DNA of 64,000 nucleotides, from assembly GCA_019400425.1 (NCBI GenBank), contig JAFREE010000024.1, forward strand, positions 1 to 64,000, given 5' to 3'. The notes under the pieces are model-generated. The model saw only the letters and a program-made list of their open reading frames with translations. It was not told where the DNA came from and did no database searches. This document shows, piece after piece, positions 1-11,670 of this stretch; position 1 is the first letter of the stretch, and every line of letters begins with the position of its first letter. A program made the position numbers and the translations under genes. The DNA is from Hymenochaete sp. R1 (Eukaryota; Basidiomycota; Agaricomycetes; Hymenochaetales; Hymenochaetaceae).

Positions 1-359
1 TCTCTTCGTAGCTGGTTGTACTCATGCCCTAACGGAATAACGATGGAGTACTGTACCTGTATGTCAAAGGCCGAGCAAAGAACCATACTTATTTTGTTGC
101 ACCTTGCCTTGAGAGCGCTTTTCGATCTCGACATCTTCTGCAGAGCACACGATGTTTCTTCGTTAGAAATAGAGTCGGGAAGGTTGGCTCGTGCACTGAC
201 CTTTTCAGAGGTTCATACTCTGCCCCGGTGACTTACTTTCGTAGGGATGACTACCTTGACGGAGTTTGAAATCCTTTTCGTGCACTTGCCTTTAGGTAAA
301 AGGTAAGTCACGGAAGTATCTATACTTTTATGTGGCTGACTGACCTCTGTTTAGGATTT

Positions 360-1400
360 CTGCGTCTTCGTACCAGTCAAGGAAGCCGACTTACATTGGT
401 GTTCGCCAGCCACCTGCATATCGATGACGATGCCCTGACTCTTGATTGTGAGTAATTTGCACGCACCAGCCTGAATGTTAACGTGGTCCGGCTTGTTTGC
501 GACTTTGGCGGAATCTGTCAGGCTTACCTTCGACTTACCTTTAGGTGGACTACGGTGGAATGTTTCAAATAGGTCTGAACTTACCAATGTGGGACCAATT
601 CTAAACTGAATCGGAGGCAGCCACAGTTCTCTTCAAGTTTGAGATTGGACGGCAGTATTGAGACACGGTTGGTTGATCTTGAAAAGTGATCGGAACTGAT
701 CCAGGCTCAGTCGAGACTCGGACCGGTCCCCCAGTCTTCTTCAAACCCTAGAACGGAATGGTTGGTCAAAATGAAAACGGTCAGCCCAACGACGTACCGA
801 ATGGAAAGATGCCACCGAGACTGTCCTGACACACCCCGCGACGATGACTCCCCGACTTGTTGAAAGGCTTTGGGAAGGAGACAGGATACAGTCGTGGAGC
901 GCTCACCTTACCCATTCGATACGAAGTTCGGTGCAATTGGGAATGCCAGATGGCGGCGCCCAACCAAGACTCGTTTGTCGACATTCACGGCAATTCAACG
1001 GCAATTCAAGAGCTCATGAGGAGAGTTGGCGGTGGCCGAAGAAGCGTGTCCATCTTTCCATCGATAGTGTTTCGCTTTGAGGTAGCCAAAGTGACTGGGA
1101 TGGATGAAGCGGAGGCCCAGCGTAGTGGGTGGTGAGGGAATTGCTGAAGCCTGTCCGGTGGCATACTTCGGCGTCGGTGACCTAGGGCAGGGACAAACGA
1201 CAGCTTGAGCTTGAGGGTGCGTCGAGGTTGAGAGAACGTCATGGACAAGGGATTTGGAGGAGGTAGGACGAATGAGTGGATGGGAGAGGTGGGGGTGGGG
1301 TATGTGGAGAGGAAAAGGGGGGATGGTTGTGGTACGGAGGAAAGAAGGGTGAGTCGTCCGTTCTTGAATATATGCTTGCACGTCTAGTGGGCTGGGCTGG
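360..1400 (-). repeat. Dispersed ~1 kb gene-like repeat, copy A
   Basis: One of three diverged copies of a roughly 1 kb unit (others near 2390-3420 and 5345-6375). I aligned them by eye; copy A matches copy C in the same orientation, for example around 745-790 against 5694-5740. Read on the minus strand the unit looks like a decayed or fast-evolving intron-containing gene. A ~50 nt intron-like block near 740-790 has a GT donor, a GCTGAC branch sequence and a TTCTAG acceptor, all shared by the copies. Copy A keeps an open minus-strand stretch at 351-587 that begins near a LVSSDL-like segment also visible in copy C. I see no family match, no terminal inverted repeats and no transposase. It could be a pseudogene family, a non-autonomous element or a real small-protein family. 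Edges are approximate. Confidence 0.6.
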
Positions 1401-2379
1401 TAGACGCAACGCTCACCTAATCATGGTCTATAAGCATTCTAATGTGGTCTGCCTGTTCAACGTTTAGCATTAAACATGACGGGGTTGGTGCATGTTTCAA
1501 AGCCGGAAGCTGAACGTTCATGTTTCGAGTTTCGCACACGGCCGAGACATCACTCATACTTCCAGGCTTTATAACCAGCGACTGTATTGTCTCATTGTTC
1601 AAGTGTCTGTTATCATCGCCGATTTCCTATAACCCTACCACCGGAGAGGTCTCTGATCTTTCTTACTACCTAAGCCACTATGATACTTGTTTCGTTTCTA
1701 ATGGCTTTACCCACCGTCTCTCGATGACTATGGGTGATTGACTTTTTATTCCGAATCGAACATACCACTGAACTGCTACTAGGCTACCGCCATAACCCGA
1801 TAGATAAGTTATCGTCATCATCATCCTAATGATTCCATGTTCGACTACTATATCGAATATACTATATTTCATGGTGATCACGGAACGCGATAATATGATG
1901 TACATGCGTTTCCTTCGAAACGAGACAAGTGGGAAAAGGTAATCATGCGGCAGCGAGGCATGGGCTTCAACCGCAGCATGTCGAAACCAGAGATGAAACT
2001 CAGAAGTCGAAGTAGTGGCTTATAACAGTTCCTCCTATACATGCTTAAATGTCAAGCTGGAGTTCGCTGATGTGCACGAGCAACACAGCTGAAACGACAA
2101 AAGATTCCTTTGCCGCACCCGCCCTCTCTCTTGAATCTACTTAGCAATCTAGTCGCACGCCAAAGTTATAATGAAGTGACTGTATCGTATCTCTGGAAAG
2201 ATTGCCCGAAAGCTACATGAAAGCAGGCTTTGCCATAACTCAAGCATAAAGTGATGTAGAGTAACACCGAGCAAATAGTAAAATTCATTGTGAAAGGATG
2301 ATTATCGGGGGGTCGCAGCTTGTTCTAAAAGTCAGTTCCTGGGCGCTCACCCTGATTCCCCTATTTCTGCGTTCGAGAG

Positions 2380-3420
2380 CTTCAGGATTCAAGTCAAAAC
2401 TGATTTGAAACGTGACTTCCGGAATCCTGTCAGCCCCCAGTGGACCAACAGATCTATGCACAAGATGACCGGACGACTCACCTCTCTTCCTTCCGTATCA
2501 CAACCATCCCCGCCATCCACCCCATCTCTCTCTCCTCTCTCACTACCATTCATCGTACTCGCCCCGCCGTTTCGGTCCTTCGTCTTTACTACCTTCTCGA
2601 CCTGACAGTGCTCCTGGTCCGTCAAGAAGCCCTCCTACCCTTCTCTAGGTCGCAGTGTCAGAGTGTGCCACCTGCCCGGCTTCAATATATTCATCATTTC
2701 CACCGCGCTGAGATCTCTGACAGACCATCCAAGTTGGAACGCTGGACAGATTGTATGTGCTCCATCGCCATCCTGGGAATTTTCGGACTTCTCCGAGTGT
2801 CCGACATCTGAGTCGTGGTATAGTTCCAACATCCCAAACTCTTGACCACACCGGAAAAGACCAGAGACTCGTATCGGATGTCGAGAGGTGAGCACCACGC
2901 CATTCTTTCCAAGTCTTGCAGCGAGCTGAGAATTAGATACTGCAACGGAGCGTGGCAGGGTGGCATCCGTTCGTTCGGTGAGTCGGGCTGACCATTCTGA
3001 TTTCGATCACCCATGCCGTTCTAGGATTCGTTTACGTCTCGTCCCCCGATTCGCGTCTCAACTGTGTCTAGACCACCTCTCAACTCCGACCAGCCGCTTT
3101 CCAATGCCACCGTCATATTTCAAACGCCATGTTCCGTCGTCACTGTAATCCAGGTTTAAGACTCGCCATAAATTGGTCAATTCGGATCGGATCGAAACAT
3201 TTGCCGCTACCCACTGTGAGGTAATCTGGAGGTAAGGGTTACATTGAGGAGCGGCCCAACTTCTCGTATCAGGTGCGTGTCAACGAATGTAAAACACTCA
3301 CTATCAAGTCTAGGCATGATTCCAATCCAGAAAGCTTTCATCGGTGCACGGCTGGTTGGTCGGGATTACGAACGTAAGTTGTAGAGTCAGCAATGCTAAT
3401 TAAAGGTTGGTCAGCCACGA
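2380..3420 (+). repeat. Dispersed ~1 kb gene-like repeat, copy B (inverted relative to A and C)
   Basis: Copy B is the reverse orientation of copies A and C. Its plus strand carries the gene-like sense. The start encodes KRDFR-x-x-VSPQ, which is conserved in frame with the reverse strand of copy C near 6330-6370. The shared intron-like block is at about 2980-3025. The segment near 3325-3370 encodes an IQKAF-like peptide followed by a GTAAGT donor; copy C has the same peptide and donor on its minus strand (about 5345-5400). Several frame breaks suggest decay. A and B together form an inverted pair with ~1 kb between them, and B and C a second inverted pair with ~1.9 kb between them. Boundaries are approximate. 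Confidence 0.62.
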
Positions 3421-3424
3421 GTTG

Positions 3425-4105
3425 AAGAACATGTTTGAGATATCTTTGCGGCTTAGTACCTTCCATGTCCATGTCCATCTAAAAGTAAAGCACGAAATAG
3501 CGGGTGCGATTCTCCTTCACCGACAAAGCATGCAATGCTTCCAACAAACACAGGACAAGGGGAAGGAGTAGGTAAGTGGGGAGTATGTTTTCACAGGCTG
3601 TGCGTTGGCTGTTGCAGAGAATGAAAGAATGGGAGCGAGAGGATGTTAGAGATGACTGTGCCAGTGGTTGGATCGGGAATGCGAGTCGAGCCAAGATAAA
3701 GATTTCAGGATTCTGGAGGTATATTCATGTTCAACGCTGATATGAAAGAGAAAGAGTACGAGAGTTGAAGAGAACTTGTTTGTTTGTTTGTCGTCAGAGT
3801 TTCCGATCTCAGATAGTACAGAACAACAGGGAAAGAAACAGACGACGTGCTTTATGTTTTCTTCGTATAATCATAATAATGATTAGCAATTGTAGTCTGA
3901 ACGAATCTGTCATGACGAGTGAGTCTGAGGAGGAGAAACGAGTCTTATGGACGGATGAGATGGTGGACGTTGTTGGGAAAGCTGCACACCGGCAACTCCA
4001 GTGCGAAACTTCATTGAATCACTCATCCACCCACCACACACTCAGCAATTCATGGTCGTTCATGTTCAAACTGTGATGACACGATCACGATAGAGTCTCA
4101 CTTAC
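3425..4105. other. Gene-poor stretch, nothing firm
   Basis: Between repeat copy B and the tentative gene at 4106. A minus-strand open stretch of 71 codons (3479-3694) is hydrophobic at its centre but has no splice-supported partner. A TTTG microsatellite lies near 3777-3789. Nothing else supportable. Confidence 0.4.
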
Positions 4106-4504
4106 TTATTCCAGTAAGTAAATTGAGACGGTCGACGCCATCACGCCGCCCAATCGTAACTGGTTTGTCGACGGACGTTCGCTCCCCCCGACTCTGAAAT
4201 TATCGATTGATTCAACAACGAAAGCTACTTACGTTTTCGCTTTCGACCCATCTACGTGCAATCTCTTTTCTTCGTACACCTTATCCTGAATCTCTTGCAC
4301 CTTATTCTTCGATCAAACGTTAGTAGAGTCTTCCGGGTCGTGGACCCTCTGCCAAGAGTACGGCCCCGTTTCGTCTATAGCGCTGGCATATACCGCCTGT
4401 TCCACAGACGTCGAAATCAACTTTTGTGCCGTTCTACTAGTTTTCAATTCCTCCAGATGCGAGGCTACGGCAAGTAATGTAGGCCGATATATTTTCCGCG
4501 ACAT
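4106..4504 (-). CDS. Possible small hypothetical gene, 99 aa, three exons
   Basis: Tentative model: complement(4106..4193, 4233..4285, 4346..4504), 300 nt in frame, starting MSRKIYRPTLL and ending SIYLLE. The middle exon uses a good GTAAGT donor and a TTTCAG acceptor. The first intron would be 60 nt with a TACTAAC branch sequence but a weak GTCCAC donor. The predicted product has no signal peptide or membrane segment and no family I recognise. It lies in the repeat-rich gene-poor region, so it could be a relic. Support is limited to phase and splice signals. Confidence 0.27.
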
Positions 4505-5344
4505 TTGATTGCACAATCGAACGTAGGGGCGTTTCTTTGTGTGTGTACGAATCGTTATTCGTGGTTCTCATACGAACGAAAGTAGGTATGTATTCTTACC
4601 TTTGCCCGTGTAATCAATGCGCTGATTTTAAATTTAATCATTTCTAGCACTGACGATTCAGTATTCCGTTCGGAGCCAAGAATTAGAATTTCCGTTTGTA
4701 CGATACATCATGTTGCTGCGTGTCTTAGTAAGACAAAAGTCTCCAGTCTTCGAGAAAGAACTCAGGTATGTATTCTCGTGTAAATGAATTGAATTCCTGT
4801 CACCATCAGCTGGATATTAACATATAATGAACCAACTAGCTGAAGTGACCTAGAAGTATCAATATTGGGATGAACCGCATGTCTTGGCATATGATGAGGT
4901 CGTGGCAAGTGTCTTGAGGGCCGATTATCGATTGGAAGGGCCCTCCGAGGCGCGACTTGCAGCTGTTGCAAATTGTCCGTAGTCCCAATGCCCATGAAGA
5001 CTGTGACGTGTTGTTTCATGTCGAGATCCAAAACGTTTACTGGGTCTCTTACTTACATTCCAGCTTGTCCGTCCGGCTTTGTCTTACAATGTCGAAAGAC
5101 TCTGCTCGGAAAGTAGGGTCGGGTCGGCTTGGCTCGCGAATGAGTCGTCGCACCTCACCGTCCGTGTTCCTCCACGTACCCCGCCTGATGACTCACCGTC
5201 TTGGGAAATATCAGCTGGTCGGAGAAATAATTTACCTCTTGGTGTTGGTCGCGAAGGCACTTCAAGCACGATCTTATCCTTGTGGCTGGCTAGTCTCTGA
5301 TTGACATTGCTGCCCGTCCAGCCTAGGCAATGCTAGAATTTAGG

Positions 5345-6375
5345 ATCCGACTTACATTCGTAATTCGTCCAACCAGCAGCATACCGAAGAAGGCTTTCTG
5401 GATTGTAATCGTACCTGGACTTGACAGTGAGTGTCTTCAAGTTGCATTTGCCGACGCACACCTGTGACCTGTCTCGCTATCCGTCAGGCAGGTCTTGGAT
5501 TACCTTTCCCATGACCTTACCTCAAGCTTACCTCACAGTGACTAGCGGCAAATGCTTCATTCAGGTCGGGGCTGACCAGTCTATGGCCAATCTTAAACCT
5601 GGATTACAGTAGCGACGAAGGGCTGGCGTTTAAGATGCGGCTGAACGGTGGGCTAGACGTAGTTGAGACTCGTATGGGGTGCGAGACGTAATCAAATCCT
5701 AGAACGGCATGTGTGGTCAAAATGAGAACGGTCAGCCCGACTCACCGAATGAATGGCTGCCACCGAAGCTACCCTGCCACGCTCCGTTACAGCATCCAAT
5801 TCTCGGCTTGCTGAAAGACGTGTAAAGGAGTGGCATGGTGCACACCTCACCATTCGACGCGAAGCTTTTTCGTGCGAGTGTGATCGATAGTATCCGTTGT
5901 AAGTGCCGTACCAGGACCTGGAAGTCGACCGTTCAGTGACTTGGATGTAAGGGTGGCTGGAAAGGAACACTTGCCATTTTCCCTGCGTTCCGACTTGAAT
6001 GGTCTATCAGACTGAGGTGGAGGACGCAGTGCATTGGTAATGAGGAGTCTATTGAGGTAAGATGGGTGGCACACTTTGGCGTCGTGGCTTAGAGGGACAC
6101 TGACCAGGAGACAACGGTGAGGGGTTGAGAGCAATCGCGATGGCTAGAAGGTGAGCAGCAACTTGAAGAACGAGAAGAGGTCAACTTGAAGAACGAGAAG
6201 AGGTCAACTTGAGGAAGGAATGTCTAAGAGGAGGACGGGCGAGGATGGGGACCGGAGGAGTTGGTTGTAGTAGGAAGGAAAGGGAGGTGAGCTCATATCC
6301 GTTCGTTCTTGAACTTATAGTTGTTCGTTCGGCTTGTGGGCTGACATGAGTCCGGAAGTCACGTTTAAAATCAAC
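5345..6375 (-). repeat. Dispersed ~1 kb gene-like repeat, copy C
   Basis: Third copy, in the orientation of copy A. Matches to the reverse complement of copy B are clear along its whole length: the CTGGATTACAGT/GTAATCCAG block near 5600, a stretch with GGCAAATG near 5545, the intron-like block near 5715-5760, and GGAAGTCACGTTT near 6352. On the minus strand an open segment (5692-5970) contains a Trp-Tyr-rich stretch that ends at a GTGAGG donor-like site. The copies are diverged enough that this is not a recent duplication. No coding function recognised. Confidence 0.62.
6159..6218. repeat. Short tandem repeat, 23 bp unit
   Basis: A 23 bp unit beginning CAACTTGAAGAACGAG is present at 6159-6181 and 6182-6204, with a third truncated copy from 6205. 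It lies inside repeat copy C and is not seen in copies A or B, so it is probably a local expansion in that copy. Confidence 0.85.
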
Positions 6376-6392
6376 TTCCTGCGCAAATCCAT

Positions 6393-6418
6393 CCCCCTCC
6401 CCCCCCCCCCAAAAAAAA
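6393..6418. repeat. Homopolymer C run followed by A run
   Basis: A run of cytosines is followed directly by eight adenines, just outside the right edge of repeat copy C. On the minus strand this is T-run then G-run. It may be a simple low-complexity tract, or the remnant of a poly(A)-like tail at an element edge. I cannot tell which. Confidence 0.8.
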
Positions 6419-6419
6419 G

Positions 6420-7940
6420 CGCACGTACTATATGTTATTGCAGCGGACCAGCATGCAAGTTTGCGATTTGGGTACGCCCTGTGCATTTTCGGCATGTTGT
6501 ATGATGGTTGATGTTGGTTCGTAATCTGAAGAAGGAAGGTGCGAATTCCGCTTTTGAGTTACTAACTGGTGTCGATTCCGAGCATTGGTATCTGCACATG
6601 CACTAACGCTTCATAAGTCTCAAGACTGTTTCGTTTGTATTAATCGCAAATGAAAAAAAAAAAAGACAAGCAAGGAAGAAAGTGATTCCGCAACTGAAGC
6701 CGCTTTGCGCAATTGCTCTGGTTCAAACCAGGTTTGTGATGGATTATTCATTCCTGGCGTAAATGTGAATCTACTTCGATTGTTAAGTAAGATGTATGCC
6801 TTATCGTATACTAAGTCAAGAAACGTGAACGTCCCGAATACAATATCAGAAGGAAAGGTTGGGGTTGGGGTTTTATGGGTGGAGTGAACGGCTTGAAGAA
6901 AGTGGATGGTCACTAACTTAGAACACGGGAAATCCAAAGAGCTTTAGAGGTTCTCCTTCAGTAGAGCATGGCCTAGCACAAGTCTTTGAGCGCCCGTTCC
7001 TTCCTGTCGATGTCTGCACTTAGGCGTTCCACGTCCCTGTCCCACTCTCGAGCTTCTGGTACGCTTCCACTTTGAGTCGTGTCGCCTTGCTCGCGCGACG
7101 CAATACGGAAGAAAAGCGATTGGTTGTCCTTATTCATCTTTGTCTTTGCTGTCTCGTAGCGGCGCTTGTACTTTTCTTAGGTGTCTGCATGTCGTCGCTG
7201 AAGTCTTTGGCACATGAATGTGTCACCTGCATATACAACCATTTAAAGATGTCGAGGTCTTCCTTGAGAATCTCTTTAGGATCGTTAGAAGATGGGAGTG
7301 CGTCCGCTGTCTCGGCATTGTCTTTCGAGTGTGTGGGAGGTTGGGACTGCTGGGATATGCTAGGTCGTTGCTGGGTCTGTATGGTGTGGAGAGAACGACT
7401 GTCCTTGAATTGCTCTGGTTCTACTGGAAAGAAGCAGGTTAAATTTACAGGCATTTGTCAAGTTTTGCAAAAAAATACTTTTAGTTAGCGTGAATGTACG
7501 ACAAAGAAACGATGCCGAGAGAAGATTAGCGAATTAGTTTGAGAAGAAAGGCCTAAGCAAAGTATAAGAGGCAAAGTCGATGCTCGTAGCTGGGTGCAAT
7601 AACTTGAATAAGAACCAGGTGGTCATGCGCGAAGTTCGTCCAGTGCGATCCAAAACTCACGTAGTCGAGGGATGGCCTATCAGCTACATGAGAAAAAACA
7701 CCAAAAAAATAACCATTATCCGTAGGACTTATCAGCTGCTTTACCGGATCTGCGGAGTGCAAAGTAAGGCATCAGACATACTAGAGGTTGCGCGTTGAAA
7801 GGATTGCGGGTAACTTCTCGTTTACTTCATCTCTCTTGACACCAAATCGACTTAGGACAAATGTAATAGCCTTGTACCATGCAATTCACTCTCAAACTGG
7901 AGTAACCTATAGCGTTCATTTGCGCGTCTGTACACCGGTA
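6420..7940. other. Gene-poor stretch with one isolated minus-strand ORF
   Basis: No confident gene. A minus-strand ORF at 7134-7454 (106 codons from an ATG) is preceded by a TTTCCAG acceptor-like site, and a different frame is open from about 7170 to 6973. I could not join the two with matching phases. A (GTTGGG)n-like purine tract lies near 6857-6872. The right end is the 3' flank of the TIP41-like gene. Confidence 0.4.
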
Positions 7941-9070
7941 CTATGGCGTCAACTTTGCAACTTCGACTCTCGTCCCCAGCGCCCGCCACTTCGTTTCAGC
8001 ACCCTTCCGTTGAGAAATGCTTTTCGGCAAGGAGCTCAATGACTTCCCGATAAAGTTTGGGTCGGTCAAAGGTGTGAGGTCATTTTTGTTGGGCAAAAAC
8101 TGCATAAACAAATTGATGAGGACATTATTCAACACTCCAAAACACTACCAAACTCACGCCTTTCACAGCATCATACGAGGCTTCCAATCCACTAGATTCG
8201 CGTACAATCAACGGAGGAGAGCTTGAAAAAGAGTGATACCATCGAGTGTCGAATGTCCGGAACAGAACGTTGTCGACACGCAGAATGAAACGTGCTAGGA
8301 TAAAGACGCAACTGGGCATCACGCGCTGCAAAGCGCTTCTGAGTTTGCATCTCCTCTCGACGCGGCCGAAGGAAAGAGGAGAGGGGGGAAGTTCCTACTC
8401 ACTATTCGAACCAGGAGAGCTGAGGAACCGTTATCGTGCAGCTCATCTTCGAAAAGTAGGATCTCGGAGTAGAAAAGAATAGGATCGGGCCTCGTCAATT
8501 CAGCCACAGGAATCGAGTGATTTGCATCTTCTGGGTCTCCGTCACTGAACGCGGAGCTCGAAGCATCTACTCCCGTCCCTTCTTTGGTAACCCTAGCTTC
8601 ATGACCCGCATATGTACTCGTGTACGTCCAATCGTAAGGTTTAGTCTCTACTAGCTCTGGCATGGGAATGGCAGATCCTGGTTCAGTCCTACATCAGCTT
8701 CTGTTCAGCATATCTCTGGTTTGTACATACGGAAAGGCGACGAAACGCACGCTTACCGACTTTTGAGCCACTCAGCAGCATAACCAACCTTGACGCCCCC
8801 GTCGCCATCCTCCAGTTCCCCGTTCTTCACTCGTTCAAGTGCGTGTCGCGTGTCAAAGACATATGTCCAGCCACTTGGCTTGTGATTGAGAGTCAGGTTG
8901 TTGTTACCGAATGTCATCTCTGGAAGTGGAAAGCCTAAATGGGCTTGCAATTCGTTGGTTTCCGTAGCAGTAACGATAGGCTTTTTGCAGGCAGCGATGT
9001 ACCAATTCCCAATATCAATGCTGTGTATGCCATTATCTTCGTGAAGGTTATGCTCAGGGATTCCAGTCAT
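7941..9070 (-). CDS. TIP41: TIP41-like protein, regulator of PP2A signalling
   Basis: Model: complement(7941..8099, 8158..8325, 8403..8688, 8757..9070), 308 aa. Seen in the sequence: PEMTFGNNNLTL near the N-terminus, PSGWTYVFD, then KPYDWTYTSTYAG, ILFY-x-E-x-x-LFEDELHDNG, and FILRVDNVLFRTFDTRWYH. These are the ordered hallmark blocks of the TIP41/TIPRL family. Family members bind PP2A-type catalytic subunits or the Tap42/alpha4 partner and act in TOR nutrient signalling. The ATG at 9070 is the first in frame; upstream lies a TTTCAG acceptor, so a 5' UTR intron is likely. The gene is head to head with the dynein light intermediate chain gene (start 9247). Confidence 0.93.
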
Positions 9071-9246
9071 CTCGCTGGATTCAGGTCGATCTCTGTTCCA
9101 ATTTGAAGTCGCAACAGAAACTGAAAGAGACACAGAAAGATGAAAGTCGAATTGAAAGAGGTGCTGATCCCGAATTCGCGTCGCGACACGATCTCTTTTC
9201 TTACCAACGCCGTCTCGATTCGACTTCGTGTGTTCACTAGCAAGTC

Positions 9247-11186
9247 ATGGATAATTCAAGACCGTCATCTCCCGAAGAGCCCCCGCAAGATTTATGGTCA
9301 TCTATTCTCGACTCTGTTTCATCGTCACGTTCTATACCCTCGAAGCAAGTGTTACTACTCGGAGAGCCCTCGTCTGGCAAATCAACCCTTGCTGCTGGAC
9401 TTCTCCAAAAGACTGTAGCAGACGACAAGGATAACACCCGGGATTTCGCCGTTGGATATGACTGGGCAGACGTACGGGATGAAGCAGATGAAGGTGAGCT
9501 CTGATCTGAATTAACCCGTTCACTCTGCCGTACCGTTCGTCTAAGCACATTTTAGATACCCTTGCAAGACTGTCCGTCTATACTGTGCCCTCCTCATCCC
9601 CATCACATCTTTCCCTCCTTCCTCAGTTCGTTCCTCCAAAATCAGCTTTACCACACTCTGCCGTCGTTATTGTACTGGACTGGACAAAACCTTGGACATT
9701 CGTCGAGCAACTGCTATTATGGCTTGCATGGATCGAGACTTGGGCGCGAAGCGACGATTCACGAGAATTAGAATTGATGCGCGAAGAGAACAGGGAAAGA
9801 CGTGAGTCTCTGATACTTGTCTTCGAAAGTCTTGTTTAGTAACTCGAACTCATTCTCCAAAGTCCAATCCTACATTCAACGCTATTCCGAACCCACATCA
9901 GACAGTTTGCCTACGACGTCTACTGTGAATGATACCCTCCTTCCTCTTGGGCCCGGCACTTTAACACACAACACATCTGGGGTGCCCATAATAGTGGTCT
10001 GCTCCAAAGCGGACCTTATCGATGATTTACGGGACCCTGTTGTTGGTGGGACTTCCGGGATGGGAGGCATGGTGAAAGGCAAAGGAAGTGAATGGGAAGA
10101 GCAAACCGATGGAATCATGCAGGTCCTGCGAGTGATTAGTCTCAAATGTAAGTTCCACTGGATTCAATATAGAATAACTTATTAACCATTTTCCTTAGAC
10201 GGTGCTGCCCTTTTTTATACGACACATGCACCTCCCACCCTCTTACGGCTTCGCCAATATGTTCTGCATATGCTTTTCGTCCCTCCAGCTCCAACGCCTG
10301 GAGTATCCTCGACTGAAATATCTGCACCACACCGCAATCCATTCCCATTTACTGAAAAGCCTAATGCGCTCGACCGAGATCACATCGTCATACCTTCAGG
10401 CTGGGATAGCTGGGGGAAGATCGCGGTACTGAGAGAGGGCTTCGACTCCAAATCGTGGGGTGAAGCTTGGGACAGTGATATGGAAGATTTATCTGATAGC
10501 CACGTCAAAGGTGATAGTGAGCAAAGTATCAAGGCTATGTATGCAGAACTTGTTCCAGATCAGAGCATCAAGGTGAGTAGCGAATCTGAAGGTACCAGAC
10601 GATTTATACAAGCCAATTGTTTCCAGCCACATCCACTTCCACCGTTCAACGAACCTATGCCGGAGCAAACGTTCCTTGCAAAACATTACGAAGAAAATGC
10701 TAAACGAGGAGACAAAGATTCGCGCGCGGCTAACCGTCTTCCGAATGACATTACGGGCCAGATTGCTACGGGAGTTGTTGGGCCTATGGGTGGCGGGTTC
10801 CTGCCGAATGTTGAACGTGCACTGTCGGAAATGGAGGGAGGCCTTCTGCCAAGTGTAGATAGAAAGTCATCGAGAAGGGTATACTTATCGTTCTTGTTTA
10901 TCTACATTATTCTGACATTATTTTCCAGGATGGTCCGAGGCCATCAGTTGGGTTGGTAAATGGTCTGAGTCAATCAACAGGTGGCAGAGGACTGGGAAGC
11001 TCGACCTCGTCTAGCCCGCCTGCTGGACAAAGTCAGAACGAAGTGTTGGCTAATTTCTTCCAAAGCTTGCTGAGCCAACGTGACCGTGGTGGAACGCCTG
11101 TACCGAGGACCGGTGCTTCTCCGACCGAAGGACAATCCGCTTCAGAGCCAGCAGAACCCAACGGCGCAGGTAGCGGTACTGAGTAG
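9247..11186 (+). CDS. Cytoplasmic dynein light intermediate chain
   Basis: Model: join(9247..9493, 9556..9801, 9863..10147, 10199..10572, 10627..10878, 10929..11186), 553 aa. A P-loop GEPSSGKST sits at residues 39-47 of a Ras-like fold. VIVLDWTKPW, IIVVCSKADL (NKxD-like) and the conserved PSGWDSWGKI follow. The C-terminal third is Ser/Gly-rich and low in order, as in adaptor-binding tails of this family. Light intermediate chains are non-catalytic dynein subunits that link the motor to cargo adaptors; in fungi they serve nuclear positioning and endosome transport. Shares a short promoter region with the divergent TIP41-like gene. Confidence 0.92.
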
Positions 11187-11670
11187 TCTTTGTACCACCG
11201 ATATGCATGTTCTCTTCCCCTCTCCCCTGATCTTATGGCATTTTCTCATGTGTATTTGGGATTTGAGAATTTCATTGTAGTGATTTGATGAATCGACCGC
11301 TCGGTTTGGCGCGGCTGCTTACGTGATTGTGATATTTCCCACGGCGGGTAAACTCCAATTGTGGTGGTCGCGGTCGCCGACTGAACTTCTCCGTTCGTTC
11401 CGTACTTTGCCCTCCTGCTTTTACTTTACTCGCGCCCTCAGTCATGGGTAGATGGTCTGTGTCCCCGCACTTTTTGCGCACTCCTGTTGATGAAGACTGT
11501 ATATTAGGACGCAAAACTATACTGATGAGGTCTTGGCGTCCAAAGTTGGTAATATTGTGTAAGAGTTCTCACACTCGTCCTCCCGCATACCATCACTTGC
11601 TGAGATACCGTGTAGCAACGGTGCGATCAAACGATGCAAGGACGTTTCAGATGGCAAGGCAAGGCTTGCA

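Noticed and set aside
1..7000. LTR retrotransposon or DNA transposon as the source of the repeats
   Set aside because: No reverse transcriptase, integrase, transposase, LTR pair or terminal inverted repeat was seen.
6973..7454. Small minus-strand gene joining the 7134-7454 ORF to an open frame at 6973-7175
   Set aside because: The obvious donor (GTATAT near 7236) and acceptor (CTAAG near 7176) leave the reading phases mismatched, and no other pair fixes it.
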